Counted from the first letter of the stretch, positions 7,559-15,832 are shown. The stretch is DNA of 18,198 nt from Deinococcus aerolatus (GCF_014647055.1 NZ_BMOL01000032.1:1-18198), one strand, 5' to 3'. Translations and numbers: made by a program. The notes: a model not told the origin generated them from the sequence alone.

Positions 7559-8290
7559 ATGACCCGTCCGCCAACGCCTCCGTTCCAGACTGTCTACGGG
7601 ACCCCCCAGCCGCTGGACTGGCTGTGCCTGGCCCCCCATCCGGACGACGCCGAGATCGGTGCGGGCGGCACGCTGATTCAACTGGCGCAGGCCGGGCGCG
7701 GCGTGGGCGTGCTGGAGCTCTCGCGGGGCGAGCGCGGCACCCAGGGCACCCCGGACCTGCGTGTCCAGGAATGTGCACGGGCCGCGCACATCATGGGTCT
7801 GAGCTGGCGCGGCAACCTGGGCCTGCGAGACGGCGAACTGACCGACACCCCCGAAGCCGCGCACGCCCTGGCTGCCGCCCTGCGCGCCGTGCGTCCACGT
7901 GTCCTGGTGGTGCCGCACCACCAGGACCGTCACCCGGACCATTTCGGCACCTACCAGCTGGCGCGGCGGGCCGTGCATCTGGCACAGCTGCGCAAGGCCG
8001 ATCTGGACGGCGAACCCTGGCGCGTGTCACGCACGCTGCTGTATCAGGGCAATGCCGACATCCAGCCGGACCTGCTGATCGACGTGGGCGAGGTACAGGA
8101 CCAGTGGGAGGCGGCCATTCGCGCCCACGAGAGCCAGTTCACGGGGCAGGTGGTGTCGGAGACGGTCACACCTGAGATCATCGAACGCCGCCGCGCCCGC
8201 CAGAGCTACTGGGGCACCTTGGCGCGCGTGCGCTACGCCGAGGCCTTCGAGGCCGAGGGTGCGCTGCTGGTGGACCCGCTGGCCCTGTAG
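7559..8290 (+). CDS. bshB1: Bacillithiol biosynthesis deacetylase BshB1
   Basis: BshB1 removes the acetyl group from GlcNAc-malate to give GlcN-malate, the second step of bacillithiol synthesis in the cytoplasm. It belongs to the zinc LmbE/PIG-L family. The sequence shows the family metal motif APHPDDAEIGAGG near the N-terminus, a conserved SRGERGTQG with RVQECARAA, a second zinc-ligand block VPHHQDRHPDH around residue 120, and AHESQFTG and RRARQSYWG near the end, as in BshB1 rather than in MshB or other LmbE proteins. Length is 243 residues from ATG 7559 (247 from ATG 7547). ATG 7559 is preferred because a TATGCT box ends 7 nt before it and overlaps the upstream ATG. It converges with a one-cysteine peroxiredoxin whose stop is only 23 nt away. 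bshA and bshC are not in the window. Confidence 0.93.
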   Translation: MTRPPTPPFQTVYGTPQPLDWLCLAPHPDDAEIGAGGTLIQLAQAGRGVGVLELSRGERGTQGTPDLRVQECARAAHIMGLSWRGNLGLRDGELTDTPEAAHALAAALRAVRPRVLVVPHHQDRHPDHFGTYQLARRAVHLAQLRKADLDGEPWRVSRTLLYQGNADIQPDLLIDVGEVQDQWEAAIRAHESQFTGQVVSETVTPEIIERRRARQSYWGTLARVRYAEAFEAEGALLVDPLAL

Positions 8291-8313
8291 CACCCCTGAG
8301 CGTGGGCCTGGGC

Positions 8314-8769
8314 CTACAGCTCCCGCAGTTTTGCCAGCACCGCTTCGGGGCGCACGGTGTATTCGCCGGTCTGGGCTTCGGTGTGCTGGAAGCGCACCAC
8401 GCCGCTCCTGTCGATCAGGAAGACGGCGCGTCCGCTGACGCCACGCTCGTCGATGGCGACGCCGTACTGCCGCGCCACGTTCAGGTTCATATCCGAGAGC
8501 AACGGCACCTCGATGCCGTACTCGGCGGCCCAGGCGCGGTGGGCGTGAAGGCTGTCGCGGTTGACGCCCAGCACCGCCGCCCCGGCCTCGGCGAAGTCGT
8601 CCTGCCGTCCCGAGTACTCCGGGAGTTGCATGCTGCACACCGGACTGAAATCCAGCGGGTAAAAGACCAGCACGACGTTCTGATGCCCCCGGTAACTGCT
8701 CAGGGTCACGGTCTCCCCGGTGTTGGCAGGCAGGGTGAAGTCCGGGGCGGGCTGTCCAACGAGGCTCAT
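8314..8769 (-). CDS. One-cysteine peroxiredoxin (AhpE/BCP-like)
   Basis: This cytoplasmic thiol peroxidase of 151 residues reduces H2O2 or organic peroxides. It has the thioredoxin fold start VGQPAPDFTLP and the active-site segment FYPLDFSPVCSMQL, with the peroxidatic cysteine at residue 45. The usual PxxxTxxC is PxxxSxxC here, a tolerated change. The later GVNRDSLHAHRAW and the Arg in SGRAVFLID are also typical. C45 is the only cysteine in the protein, so there is no resolving cysteine and a low-molecular-weight thiol or a redoxin partner must recycle it, as for mycobacterial AhpE, which also uses Cys45 (from memory). Given bshB1 next door, bacillithiol is a natural candidate (inference). 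ATG 8769 follows TAAACT by 7 nt without a ribosome site, so the mRNA is probably leaderless. The frame stays open upstream to 9093 but has no peroxiredoxin character there. Confidence 0.88.
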   Translation of the reverse strand: MSLVGQPAPDFTLPANTGETVTLSSYRGHQNVVLVFYPLDFSPVCSMQLPEYSGRQDDFAEAGAAVLGVNRDSLHAHRAWAAEYGIEVPLLSDMNLNVARQYGVAIDERGVSGRAVFLIDRSGVVRFQHTEAQTGEYTVRPEAVLAKLREL

Positions 8770-8776
8770 GGGGGGC

Positions 8777-8782
8777 AGTTTA
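8777..8782 (-). promoter_or_regulatory. -10 box for a leaderless peroxiredoxin transcript
   Basis: On the minus strand TAAACT (8782-8777) is followed by exactly 7 nt (GCCCCCC) and then the ATG at 8769. No Shine-Dalgarno sequence fits in that space. Confidence 0.55.
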
Positions 8783-9162
8783 GCGGGTGTGTCGGCGGCT
8801 GGGCGTCTAGGTTCTCCTTTTGGAGACCCGTCACGATCGCCGTCCCGCGCACGCACCTGCTGGGCAGCGGCGCGCCAAGGAACACGCACCGTATACCAAT
8901 TGCTTACCCGACGCTCACCTGTTCTCCGCCCACTCTGCTGTTTTATGTTGGCTGGGACGCCGTCCCGCCTGTCAGACAGCTGGGGCTCAGGCTTCTTGCA
9001 CCGTGTCCCAGACCAGGGGTATGTCAGGACGCAGGGTCTAGGCTGCGTGCATACCGTCCCCAGCCCTGCCTTCAGTGCAAGGCTCCGCCGCACAGACTGG
9101 CAGGGCCACTGGGATACACCCGGATTTGCCCCACCCTCTCCCGACGTGACGCGGGAGACCTC
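8783..9162. other. About 380-bp intergenic region between divergent genes
   Basis: I see no credible gene. Two short palindromes lie close together, GGGAC-gcc-GTCCC (8954-8966) and CTGTC-a-GACAG (8969-8979). They are followed by TTGCAC (8996-9001) and, after 18 nt, TATGTC (9020-9025), a plausible promoter for the desaturase gene with a leader of about 145 nt. A weak hairpin GGTTCTCC/GGAGACC lies at about 8810-8826. The palindromes could be operator sites, but nothing in the window names a regulator for them. Confidence 0.35.
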
Positions 9163-9168
9163 AGGAGG
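9163..9168 (+). promoter_or_regulatory. Strong Shine-Dalgarno site of the desaturase-like gene
   Basis: AGGAGG lies 8 nt before ATG 9177. It is one of only three clear ribosome sites in this window (the others are at 16826-16831 and 4765-4770), in contrast with the leaderless neighbours. Confidence 0.8.
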
Positions 9169-9176
9169 ACCCCCCT

Positions 9177-10271
9177 ATGGCCGAGATTCTGCCCCCCAAC
9201 ATGCTTAACGAGCGGCCCCAGACCCCGGCAGGGCTGCTCAGCAACCGCGAGAAGGACCGCCTGATCGAGCGCGGTTTTCTGGGCCTGTACCGCTGGTACA
9301 CCGCCCGCAGCCAGGAGACGCGCAACTGGAACCCGGACCGCAGCTTCGACTGGAAGGCGCTGAGCAAGGATCTGCCGCCGGAGATTGTGACCGTGACCCA
9401 GGGCTTTTTTGCCGTCGAGCAGTACGCGCCGGACTTCACCAGCAGCCTGCTGAATCTGGTGCGCCGCAGCCACGGACGCAGCCACTTTCAGCTCAGGTGG
9501 GGCAGCGAGGAAGAAAAGCATGCCGACGCCTGGGAAAACGCCGTGCTGTTCAGCGGCAAGCGCACGCCACAGTGGATTGCCGAGTACAAGGAGCGTCTCA
9601 AGTCCCAGACCTGGGAGTTGCCCTTCCCCGACGCCATTCACAACCTGGTGTACACCGTGTTTCAGGAACGTGCCACCCAGCTCAACTACCTGAACATGAT
9701 GAAGATCGCGCAGGGCAAGAGCGACAAGCCGCATCTGGCGGGCTTCTCGGATCCGGTGCTGGCCAAGGTGGCGCAGACCATTGCCGTGGACGAGGCGGCG
9801 CACTACAACTTCTTCCTGGAAGGCGTGCGGATGTACCTGTACTACTATCCGCAGCGCACGCTGGAGGCCATCAAGAATGTGATCGGCCAGTTTTCCATGC
9901 CCGCGTCCATGCTGGTCCCCGACTGGAAGGAGTTCTCGGAAACGGTGTACCGCGCCGGCATCTATGGTCCGCGCGACTTCAACCGCGACGTGATGCAGGT
10001 GGCCTTCCGCAACCTGGGCATCGAGAGCCGCAAGGCGCTGGAAGACGGCATTAAAAAGACCCGCGAGGTGCCGGACTTCGACGGCCACAACCACCAGACC
10101 ACGGCCATCTTCGACACCTTCGACTACGGCATGGTGGAGGGCGACGTCAAGCGCCTGCACCTCAAGATTCAGGACTACGAGAAGGAAATCGGCTTCGACA
10201 CAGTGGACCCCACCGAGTTCATGGAGAACCCGGCGGTGCCGAAGAAGAGCGGGCAGGCGGCGGACGACTAA
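9177..10271 (+). CDS. Acyl-ACP desaturase-like diiron protein
   Basis: This 364-residue protein fits the soluble fatty-acyl-ACP desaturase family (FA_desaturase_2, plant stearoyl-ACP and mycobacterial DesA type), which puts a double bond into acyl chains with a diiron centre. The six expected ligands are visible: E81 in FFAVEQYAPDF, E112 and H115 in SEEEKHADAW, E164 in VFQERATQL, and E206 and H209 in VDEAAHYNFF. The later MPASMLVPDW also matches the family. The first ExxH box reads EEEKHADAW instead of the common EENRHG, so substrate or activity may differ. The start is secure: AGGAGG sits 8 nt upstream. It stands alone, with a long leader and its own terminator 16 nt downstream. No ferredoxin or reductase partner is nearby. 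A large minus-strand frame across it (9072-10364) is a shadow. Confidence 0.8.
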   Translation: MAEILPPNMLNERPQTPAGLLSNREKDRLIERGFLGLYRWYTARSQETRNWNPDRSFDWKALSKDLPPEIVTVTQGFFAVEQYAPDFTSSLLNLVRRSHGRSHFQLRWGSEEEKHADAWENAVLFSGKRTPQWIAEYKERLKSQTWELPFPDAIHNLVYTVFQERATQLNYLNMMKIAQGKSDKPHLAGFSDPVLAKVAQTIAVDEAAHYNFFLEGVRMYLYYYPQRTLEAIKNVIGQFSMPASMLVPDWKEFSETVYRAGIYGPRDFNRDVMQVAFRNLGIESRKALEDGIKKTREVPDFDGHNHQTTAIFDTFDYGMVEGDVKRLHLKIQDYEKEIGFDTVDPTEFMENPAVPKKSGQAADD

Positions 10272-10287
10272 GCCGGCCAATGCACCG

Positions 10288-10315
10288 AAAAGCCCCAGCC
10301 ACAGCTGGGGCTTTT
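10288..10315 (+). terminator. Intrinsic terminator after the desaturase-like gene
   Basis: AAAAGCCCCAGC (10288-10299) pairs perfectly with GCTGGGGCTTTT (10304-10315) around a CACA loop and ends in four T. It is symmetric enough to work in both directions. Confidence 0.85.
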
Positions 10316-10349
10316 CGCTATCTGTGACGCGGGGCAAGCCAGCTTGATT

Positions 10350-10355
10350 TACCCT
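10350..10355 (+). promoter_or_regulatory. -10 box for a leaderless chrA transcript
   Basis: TACCCT is followed by 7 nt (GTCCCCC) and ATG 10363, with no ribosome site. The spacing is the same as for bshB1 and the peroxiredoxin. Confidence 0.5.
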
Positions 10356-10362
10356 GTCCCCC

Positions 10363-11523
10363 ATGCCCGCCCTCGAAGTGTTCTGGGTCTTTTTGCGCCT
10401 GGGCCTGACCAGTTTTGGCGGCCCGGTGGCGCACCTGGGCTATTACCGCGCCGAACTGGTGGTGCGCCGCCGGTGGTTCACCGAGGCCGGATACGCCGAT
10501 CTGGTGGCGTTGGCGCAGTTCTTGCCCGGCCCGGCCAGTTCCCAGGTGGGCATGGCGTCCGGGCTGCTGCGGGCAGGCTGGCCTGGGCTGCTGGCGGCGT
10601 GGGTGGGGTTTACCCTGCCCAGCGCGGCGCTGATGTTCCTGGCCGCGCTGGGCCTGTCCCGCTGGGGCGGCGCGGAAACGGCGGGCGCACTGGCGGGCCT
10701 GAAGGTGGCAGCAGTGGCCGTGGTGGCGCAGGCAGTGGCCGGGCTATGGGGCAGTCTGGTCACAGATCGCCTGCGGGCAGCGCTGGCGCTGGGTGTGGCG
10801 GCGGCGCTGCTGCTGCTGCCCGGGGCCGGGGCGCAGGTGGCCGCGCTGCTGGCCTGCGCCCTGATCGGCTGGCGTTTTTTACGGGTCAATGCCATGCCGG
10901 AGCGTGGCCTGCCCGCCGTTCCCGTGTCCCGCCGTGTAGGCGCGGCGCTGCTGCTGAGCTGCGGGGCTGGGTTGCTGCTGCTGCCGCTGCTCGCGCCGCT
11001 GGGCGCGGGCTGGACGCTGCTTGACGCCACCTTCCGCGCCGGGGCGCTGGTCTTCGGGGGCGGGCATGTGGTGCTGCCGCTGCTAGAAACGGGCTTCGTT
11101 CCGGACTTCGTCAGCCATGAAACCTTCGTGGCCGGCTACGGGGCGGCCAACGCGGTGCCGGGGCCGCTGTTCACCTTTGCCACCTTTCTGGGAGCGGCGC
11201 AGACCGTGGCCTCTCCGCTGCTGGGCGCACTGATTTCCACGCTGGGCATCTTTTTGCCGGGCGCATTGCTGATGGCCGGGGCGCTGCCGTTCTGGTCCGC
11301 GCTGTCGGCCCGGCCTGCGGCCCGCAGTGCATTGGCCGGACTGAATGCCGGGGTGGTGGGGTTGCTGCTGGCCGCGCTGTACAACCCGGTCTTCACCAGC
11401 GGCGTCCGGGGGCCGGGTGATCTGGCACTGGCGCTGCTGGCCTACGCCGCCCTGAGTGCCGGACGCCTGCCGGCGTGGGCGGTGGTGCTGGGCTGCGCGG
11501 CGGTGGGCTGGTTGGCACTGTAG
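10363..11523 (+). CDS. chrA: Chromate ion transporter family protein (ChrA, two CHR domains)
   Basis: This 386-residue inner-membrane protein belongs to the CHR superfamily, whose studied members export chromate. It has two homologous halves of about five or six membrane spans each. The N-terminal half shows FLRLGLTSFGGPVAHLGYY, RRRWFTEAGYADLVALAQ and FLPGPASSQVG. The C-terminal half shows the parallel FRAGALVFGGGHVVLPLL and ANAVPGPLFTFATFLG. Presence of both halves makes it the long, bidomain type. It is monocistronic between a terminator (10288-10315) and a convergent gene, and the ATG follows a TACCCT box by 7 nt, so it is probably leaderless. No chrB regulator or other metal-resistance gene is nearby; actual chromate export is inferred from family only. 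Confidence 0.9.
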   Translation: MPALEVFWVFLRLGLTSFGGPVAHLGYYRAELVVRRRWFTEAGYADLVALAQFLPGPASSQVGMASGLLRAGWPGLLAAWVGFTLPSAALMFLAALGLSRWGGAETAGALAGLKVAAVAVVAQAVAGLWGSLVTDRLRAALALGVAAALLLLPGAGAQVAALLACALIGWRFLRVNAMPERGLPAVPVSRRVGAALLLSCGAGLLLLPLLAPLGAGWTLLDATFRAGALVFGGGHVVLPLLETGFVPDFVSHETFVAGYGAANAVPGPLFTFATFLGAAQTVASPLLGALISTLGIFLPGALLMAGALPFWSALSARPAARSALAGLNAGVVGLLLAALYNPVFTSGVRGPGDLALALLAYAALSAGRLPAWAVVLGCAAVGWLAL

Positions 11524-11570
11524 GGGCCAGCGCGGGCCGGGGTGGCGACGGTCTCCCCCCAGAACGACGG

Positions 11571-11879
11571 TTACCGGCTGACGACACCCGGAGCGGCTTC
11601 CAGTCCATAGATCTCCAGAAACCGCGTCACCCGTGCCTCCAGCGTGGGCAGCACCGCCACCTCGCCGCACACCCAGTCCGCCTGATAATTGCGGCAGACG
11701 GGGGGACGGGCGGCGTAGATCTGGCAGCGGCAGTCGGCGTCCAGGTGCACGCAGGCCACGCCCAGCGGCTTGTTCAGGGCGTGGATGTCGGGGGCCGCGC
11801 AGCACGCGCCGCAGCCGGTGCAGTCCCGGATCAGGACCGAACGCGGCGGGTATTCGGGCGGCGCCGCAAAGCGGTCCAT
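11571..11879 (-). CDS. YkgJ-type cysteine-cluster protein
   Basis: The protein is 102 residues, starting MDRFAAPPEYPPRSV. It has a cysteine cluster DCTGCGACCAAPDIHAL (C-x2-C-x2-CC) in the first third, then GVACVHLDADCRCQIYAARP, PPVCRNYQ and DWVCG, for a total of ten cysteines. This is the pattern of the YkgJ/CxxCxxCC family (UPF0153), proposed to bind zinc or iron-sulfur; no biochemical role is settled. Its ATG lies one base after the stop of the hisC-like gene, so the two are translated from one mRNA and this product is probably made by coupling. The partnership with an aminotransferase does not reveal a function. Convergent with chrA, 47 nt away, with no clear terminator between. Confidence 0.85.
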   Translation of the reverse strand: MDRFAAPPEYPPRSVLIRDCTGCGACCAAPDIHALNKPLGVACVHLDADCRCQIYAARPPVCRNYQADWVCGEVAVLPTLEARVTRFLEIYGLEAAPGVVSR

Positions 11880-11880
11880 C

Positions 11881-12960
11881 CTACTTCAGCGCCCGCACAG
11901 CCTCGATCAGGGTGTCGTTCTCGGCGGGCGCACCGATGCCGACGCGCAGGCAGCCCTCCAGCCCGGTCAGGCGGTCCTGGCGACGGGTCACGATGCCGTG
12001 GTCAATCAGATGACGGTAGGCCACCTCGGCGTCCGGGGTCCGCAGCAGGAAAAAATTGGCGCGGCTGGGCAGGGCCTGACAGGTGGGGTGATCGGCCAGC
12101 GCCGCCAGCACCCGCTCCCGCTCGGCCACCCCCTCCGCGACGCGCTGCTGCACGTAGCCGGGATTCTCCAGGGCCACTTCCAGGGCGGCCTGGGTCAGCA
12201 CATTGATGTTGAAGGCCGGAACCAGCTTCTGAAGCTGCGTCGCCAGCTCAGCTCCCGCCAGGGCGTACCCGGCCCGCAGCCCGGCCAGCCCCCAGGCCTT
12301 GGAAAAGGTCCGCAGGCTCAGGGCGTTGGGATACCCGCGTATCAGGTCGCGGCCATCGGTGTCGCTGTACTGGTAGTAGGCCTCGTCCAGCACCACGACC
12401 CAGTCCCCGGCGGCGTCCAGCAGTTCGCGCACGGCGGCCAGATCGTCCACATGCCCGGTCGGCGCGTGCGGCCGGGTGATGTACAGCACGCCGGGGCGCT
12501 GGCGCTGCAGCTCAATTTTCAGGCGGTCCACCGGCATGGAGAAGTCCCCGTTCAGCGGCACCTGCACCAGCCGCGCGCCCAGCATCCGGGCTTCCAGGGT
12601 GTAGACGCTGAAGGTGGGATCGACGGTCAGCACCGTCTGGTCGATACCCGCCAGCTCGGTCAGCAGCTTGATCAGCACGTTGCTGCCGGGGGTCACCACC
12701 ACGCCGTCCGCGTCCCAGGCCTCGTAATCGGCAATCCGGGCGGCCAGGGTGTCGGCGTGCAGGTCCGGATAGCGGTTCCACGGCTGCGCCAGCATGCGCT
12801 CGGCGGCCCTGGCCTTCAACTCTGCCGGAAAGTCGTACGGGTTCTCGTTCTGATCGAGCTTGATCGGCACCTGAATGGGACTGAAGGGATACGCCGGCAC
12901 GGCCCGGACAGCAGGCCGCACACCCACAGGCGCACCTGCGACAGAAGCATTGGAAGTCAT
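11881..12960 (-). CDS. hisC: HisC-like histidinol-phosphate aminotransferase
   Basis: This fold-type I PLP enzyme of 359 residues would convert imidazole-acetol phosphate to histidinol phosphate with glutamate, in histidine synthesis. It shows LDQNENPYDFP near the N-terminus, the substrate region VTPGSNVLIKLL, a PHAPTGHVD loop (usually NPNNPTG), VVLDEAYYQY with the Asp that contacts the PLP nitrogen, and the lysine motif SLRTFSKAWGLAGLRAGYA. It ends with ANFFLLRT and the Arg in GCLRVGIG. The family also includes aromatic aminotransferases, so specificity is inferred. ATG 12960 is preferred to the frame start at 13011 because the family N-terminus begins there and TAGAAC (12973-12968) lies 7 nt upstream, fitting a leaderless start. 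Divergent from the TetR gene; followed by the YkgJ-type gene. Confidence 0.85.
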   Translation of the reverse strand: MTSNASVAGAPVGVRPAVRAVPAYPFSPIQVPIKLDQNENPYDFPAELKARAAERMLAQPWNRYPDLHADTLAARIADYEAWDADGVVVTPGSNVLIKLLTELAGIDQTVLTVDPTFSVYTLEARMLGARLVQVPLNGDFSMPVDRLKIELQRQRPGVLYITRPHAPTGHVDDLAAVRELLDAAGDWVVVLDEAYYQYSDTDGRDLIRGYPNALSLRTFSKAWGLAGLRAGYALAGAELATQLQKLVPAFNINVLTQAALEVALENPGYVQQRVAEGVAERERVLAALADHPTCQALPSRANFFLLRTPDAEVAYRHLIDHGIVTRRQDRLTGLEGCLRVGIGAPAENDTLIEAVRALK

Positions 12961-12967
12961 GTCCCGT

Positions 12968-12973
12968 GTTCTA
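12968..12973 (-). promoter_or_regulatory. Possible -10 box for a leaderless hisC transcript
   Basis: On the minus strand TAGAAC (12973-12968) is followed by 7 nt (ACGGGAC) and ATG 12960. It departs from TANNNT at the last base but has the same spacing as the better examples at 7546, 8777 and 10350. Confidence 0.4.
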
Positions 12974-13086
12974 CCATCCGCTTCCCCAGCTTGCAGTGGC
13001 ACCGTCCACAAGAACCAAACGCCCGTTAGGGACCGTGCTAGGCTTCACAACAATAGGCGTGACTCTGCGCCTCCCTCCTGCCGACC

Positions 13087-13674
13087 ATGACTGATCCTGC
13101 CAAACCCCGCCGCGCACAGATTCTCGACTCGGCCAGCCGCCTGTTCTCCGAGCGCGGCTACCACGCCACGAGCATGCGTGACCTGGCGGGCGATCTGGGC
13201 ATGCAGGGCGGCAGCCTGTACGCCCACATCAGCGGCAAGGAGGAGCTGCTGATCGAGATCGTGAACGTGGCCTCGCGGCAGTTCGACGAGGCGCTGTTCA
13301 CCCTGCGGAGTGTCGAAATGCCCGCCGACGAGAAGCTGCGCGAGGCCATGCACCGCCACATCCGGGTGGTGGCCGACAACATGGACAGCGCCACCGTGTT
13401 CTTTCACGAGTGGAAGCACCTGTCGCCCGAGGCCTACGCCCGCGTGACCGGCTGGCGCGACAGCATCGACGAATTTTACCGCGAGCTGATCACACGCGGC
13501 ATTCAGGAGGGGGCCTTCCGCCGCGATCTGGACCCGCGCATGACCGCGTATCTGGTGCTGTCCGCCGTGAACTGGGCCTACACCTGGTACCGCCCCGGCG
13601 GCCCGCTCACCCCGCGTGACGTGGCCGACAGCTTCGCCGACATGCTGCTGGTCGGGCTAAGGTCGGGGGCATGA
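13087..13674 (+). CDS. TetR-family transcriptional regulator
   Basis: The 195-residue protein has a typical TetR N-terminus: [21 protein letters not shown], then the helix-turn-helix [26 protein letters not shown]. The C-terminal ligand domain has the [17 protein letters not shown] stretch and a [10 protein letters not shown] motif near the end, like KstR2/FadR-type TetR regulators that respond to acyl-CoA or related ligands (from memory; not decisive). It overlaps the next gene by 4 nt (ATGA), so the two form an operon. The 126-bp gap to the divergent hisC could hold an operator, but I see no convincing palindrome. ATG 13087 has no ribosome site and no TANNNT at 7 nt, so the start is supported only by the protein pattern. 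A regulated target is not identified; the nearby acyl-ACP desaturase-like gene is a possible one. Confidence 0.88.
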   Translation: MTDPAKPRRAQILDSASRLFSERGYHATSMRDLAGDLGMQGGSLYAHISGKEELLIEIVNVASRQFDEALFTLRSVEMPADEKLREAMHRHIRVVADNMDSATVFFHEWKHLSPEAYARVTGWRDSIDEFYRELITRGIQEGAFRRDLDPRMTAYLVLSAVNWAYTWYRPGGPLTPRDVADSFADMLLVGLRSGA

Positions 13675-13997
13675 GCCACCCCACCGTCACTGTCCCGATC
13701 CGTCAGGCCCTGAAGTACGCGCAGGGCCGCGCCGAGAAATTCGGGCGCACCCAGCAGCTGGAAATCGGCGCGGACCTGTTTATCCGCATCGCCCCCGGCG
13801 GGCGCAAGTTCCTGCTGTTCTGCCTGGACGACGAGCCGGAGCGCGGCGTGGCCGAGGCCATTGCCTCTACCCTGGCCCTGAACAATCCCCAGTACGGCTG
13901 GCACCAGGGCCAGACCCTGCGCTCCCTGACCGTGATCGAGGAGGGCGCGGCGGACGTGGCCGAGAGCGGGCCGGGCGAGGCGGAGGACGGCGTCTAG
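13671..13997 (+). CDS. Small conserved-type protein of unknown function
   Basis: I do not recognise this 108-residue protein. It starts at an ATG that overlaps the TetR stop (ATGA). It is soluble, with a mixed alpha/beta look: [15 protein letters not shown] is helix-like and basic, then [22 protein letters not shown] alternates as strands, then [19 protein letters not shown] is helical, and an acidic, low-complexity tail ([13 protein letters not shown]) ends it. It has one cysteine and no signal peptide. Tight coupling to a regulator suggests shared control or a modulator role, but nothing shows which. A 15-bp hairpin lies 24 nt after the stop. Confidence 0.7.
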   Translation: MSHPTVTVPIRQALKYAQGRAEKFGRTQQLEIGADLFIRIAPGGRKFLLFCLDDEPERGVAEAIASTLALNNPQYGWHQGQTLRSLTVIEEGAADVAESGPGEAEDGV

Positions 13998-14021
13998 CGC
14001 CGCAATCCCCAGCACAGCCAA

Positions 14022-14059
14022 GGCCAGCCGCAAAGAGTCAAACATCTTTGCGGCTGGCC
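14022..14059. terminator. Long hairpin between converging genes
   Basis: A perfect 15-bp stem, ggccagccgcaaaga (14022-14036) and tctttgcggctggcc (14045-14059), with an 8-base loop. It sits between the convergent small gene and uppP, so it can serve both. There is no long T run on either side (only ATTTCAGCTTT on the plus side), so termination is likely but not certain. Confidence 0.65.
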
Positions 14060-14085
14060 ATTTCAGCTTTCAGTCGGTGCGTCCT

Positions 14086-14910
<825 letters not shown>

Positions 14911-14960
14911 AGCTGACAGAGTGTAAGCCCTGTCCCCGGTGACAGGGCGTCGCCCGAAAG

Positions 14961-15779
14961 GTGCAGACTGGGCCTGTGCCCTTCGCAACCCATCTGAGAC
15001 GCTGGAGCCTGCAGCCGGACGGCAAGGCCCTCCACACCCCCAGCAGCGACCTGTTGCCGGTGAGGGACAGGGGACGGACGGCCATACTCAAAATTGCCCA
15101 CGTCGAGGAAGAGCGCCGGGGCAACGGGGTGATGGTGTGGTGGGCCGGACGCGGCGCGGCCCAGGTGTACGCGCACGACGGCGCCGCCCTGCTGATGGAG
15201 CGGCTGGACGTTCGCCCGTCGCTGCTGGACATGGCCGCCGCCGGGCAGGACGATGAGGCGACGCGAATTCTGTGTCAGGCGGCGGCCCGGTTGCCCCGCG
15301 CCCGGCCCTGGCCCGCACTGCCCACGTTGCGGCGCTGGTTCGGGTCACTGGAGGCGGTGGCCCCGGCGGCGGGCGGCGTCTTCGCCACAGCCCTGTGCAC
15401 GGCACGCGCCCTGCTGGACGCGCCGCAGGAGGTGGGGGTGCTGCACGGCGACATCCACCACGCCAATCTGCTGCACAGCCCGTCGCGCGGCTGGCTGTTG
15501 ATCGACCCCAAGGGCCTGATCGGCGAGCGCGGCTTCGACTACGCCAACATGCTGTGCAATCCCGATCTGGAAACGGCAGCCGCGCCGGGCCGACTGGTCA
15601 GGCAGGCCCGGATCATCTCCGAGACGGCGACGCTGGACCCGGAGCGCGTGCTGCGCTGGGCACTGGCCTACGCGGGCCTGTCCGCCGCATGGCATCTGGA
15701 GGACGGCGAGGACCAATTGGCCCGGACCACGCTGGAGGTGGCGCGAATCGCGGCGGCAGAACTGGGCCTGCCCGGCTGA
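14961..15779 (+). CDS. Aminoglycoside/hydroxyurea phosphotransferase family kinase (APH(6)-like)
   Basis: Members of this family (APH_6_hur) phosphorylate streptomycin at the 6-hydroxyl or hydroxyurea. The 272-residue frame contains an N-lobe with TAILKIAHVEEE (Lys), then QVYAHDGAALLMERLD. The C-lobe has the Brenner-like motif GVLHGDIHHANLL (catalytic Asp) and LLIDPKGLIGERGFDYANML (metal-binding Asp), which is the APH(6) signature rather than APH(3'). Near the end WALAYAGLSAAWHLEDG is also typical. The start is uncertain: GTG 14961 or GTG 14976 (267 residues); neither has a good ribosome site. It sits in ordinary chromosomal surroundings, divergent from uppP, so it may act on a metabolite and need not confer resistance. 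Confidence 0.82.
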   Translation: MQTGPVPFATHLRRWSLQPDGKALHTPSSDLLPVRDRGRTAILKIAHVEEERRGNGVMVWWAGRGAAQVYAHDGAALLMERLDVRPSLLDMAAAGQDDEATRILCQAAARLPRARPWPALPTLRRWFGSLEAVAPAAGGVFATALCTARALLDAPQEVGVLHGDIHHANLLHSPSRGWLLIDPKGLIGERGFDYANMLCNPDLETAAAPGRLVRQARIISETATLDPERVLRWALAYAGLSAAWHLEDGEDQLARTTLEVARIAAAELGLPG

Positions 15780-15801
15780 GCTACCCGGAATGTGAAAGGG
15801 C

Positions 15802-15832
15802 AAAAACGGCCCACGCTTCTGCGCAGGCCGTT
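15802..15832 (-). terminator. Terminator of the ferritin-like gene
   Basis: On the minus strand AACGGCC (15832-15826) pairs with GGCCGTT (15811-15805) and is followed by more T to 15802. The loop contains a small ctgcgcag palindrome. It lies about 65 nt after the ferritin-like stop and is oriented to end that transcript; it also lies after the convergent kinase gene. Confidence 0.6.

Noticed and set aside
9072..10364. 430-residue minus-strand open frame
   Set aside because: It lies opposite the desaturase-like gene, which has diiron motifs and a strong ribosome site. Its residues (rich in H, V, L, G repeats) are typical of an antisense shadow in GC-rich coding DNA.
11770..13029. 419-residue plus-strand open frame
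   Set aside because: It is the antisense shadow of the hisC-like gene; it is rich in Q, H and G without any motif.
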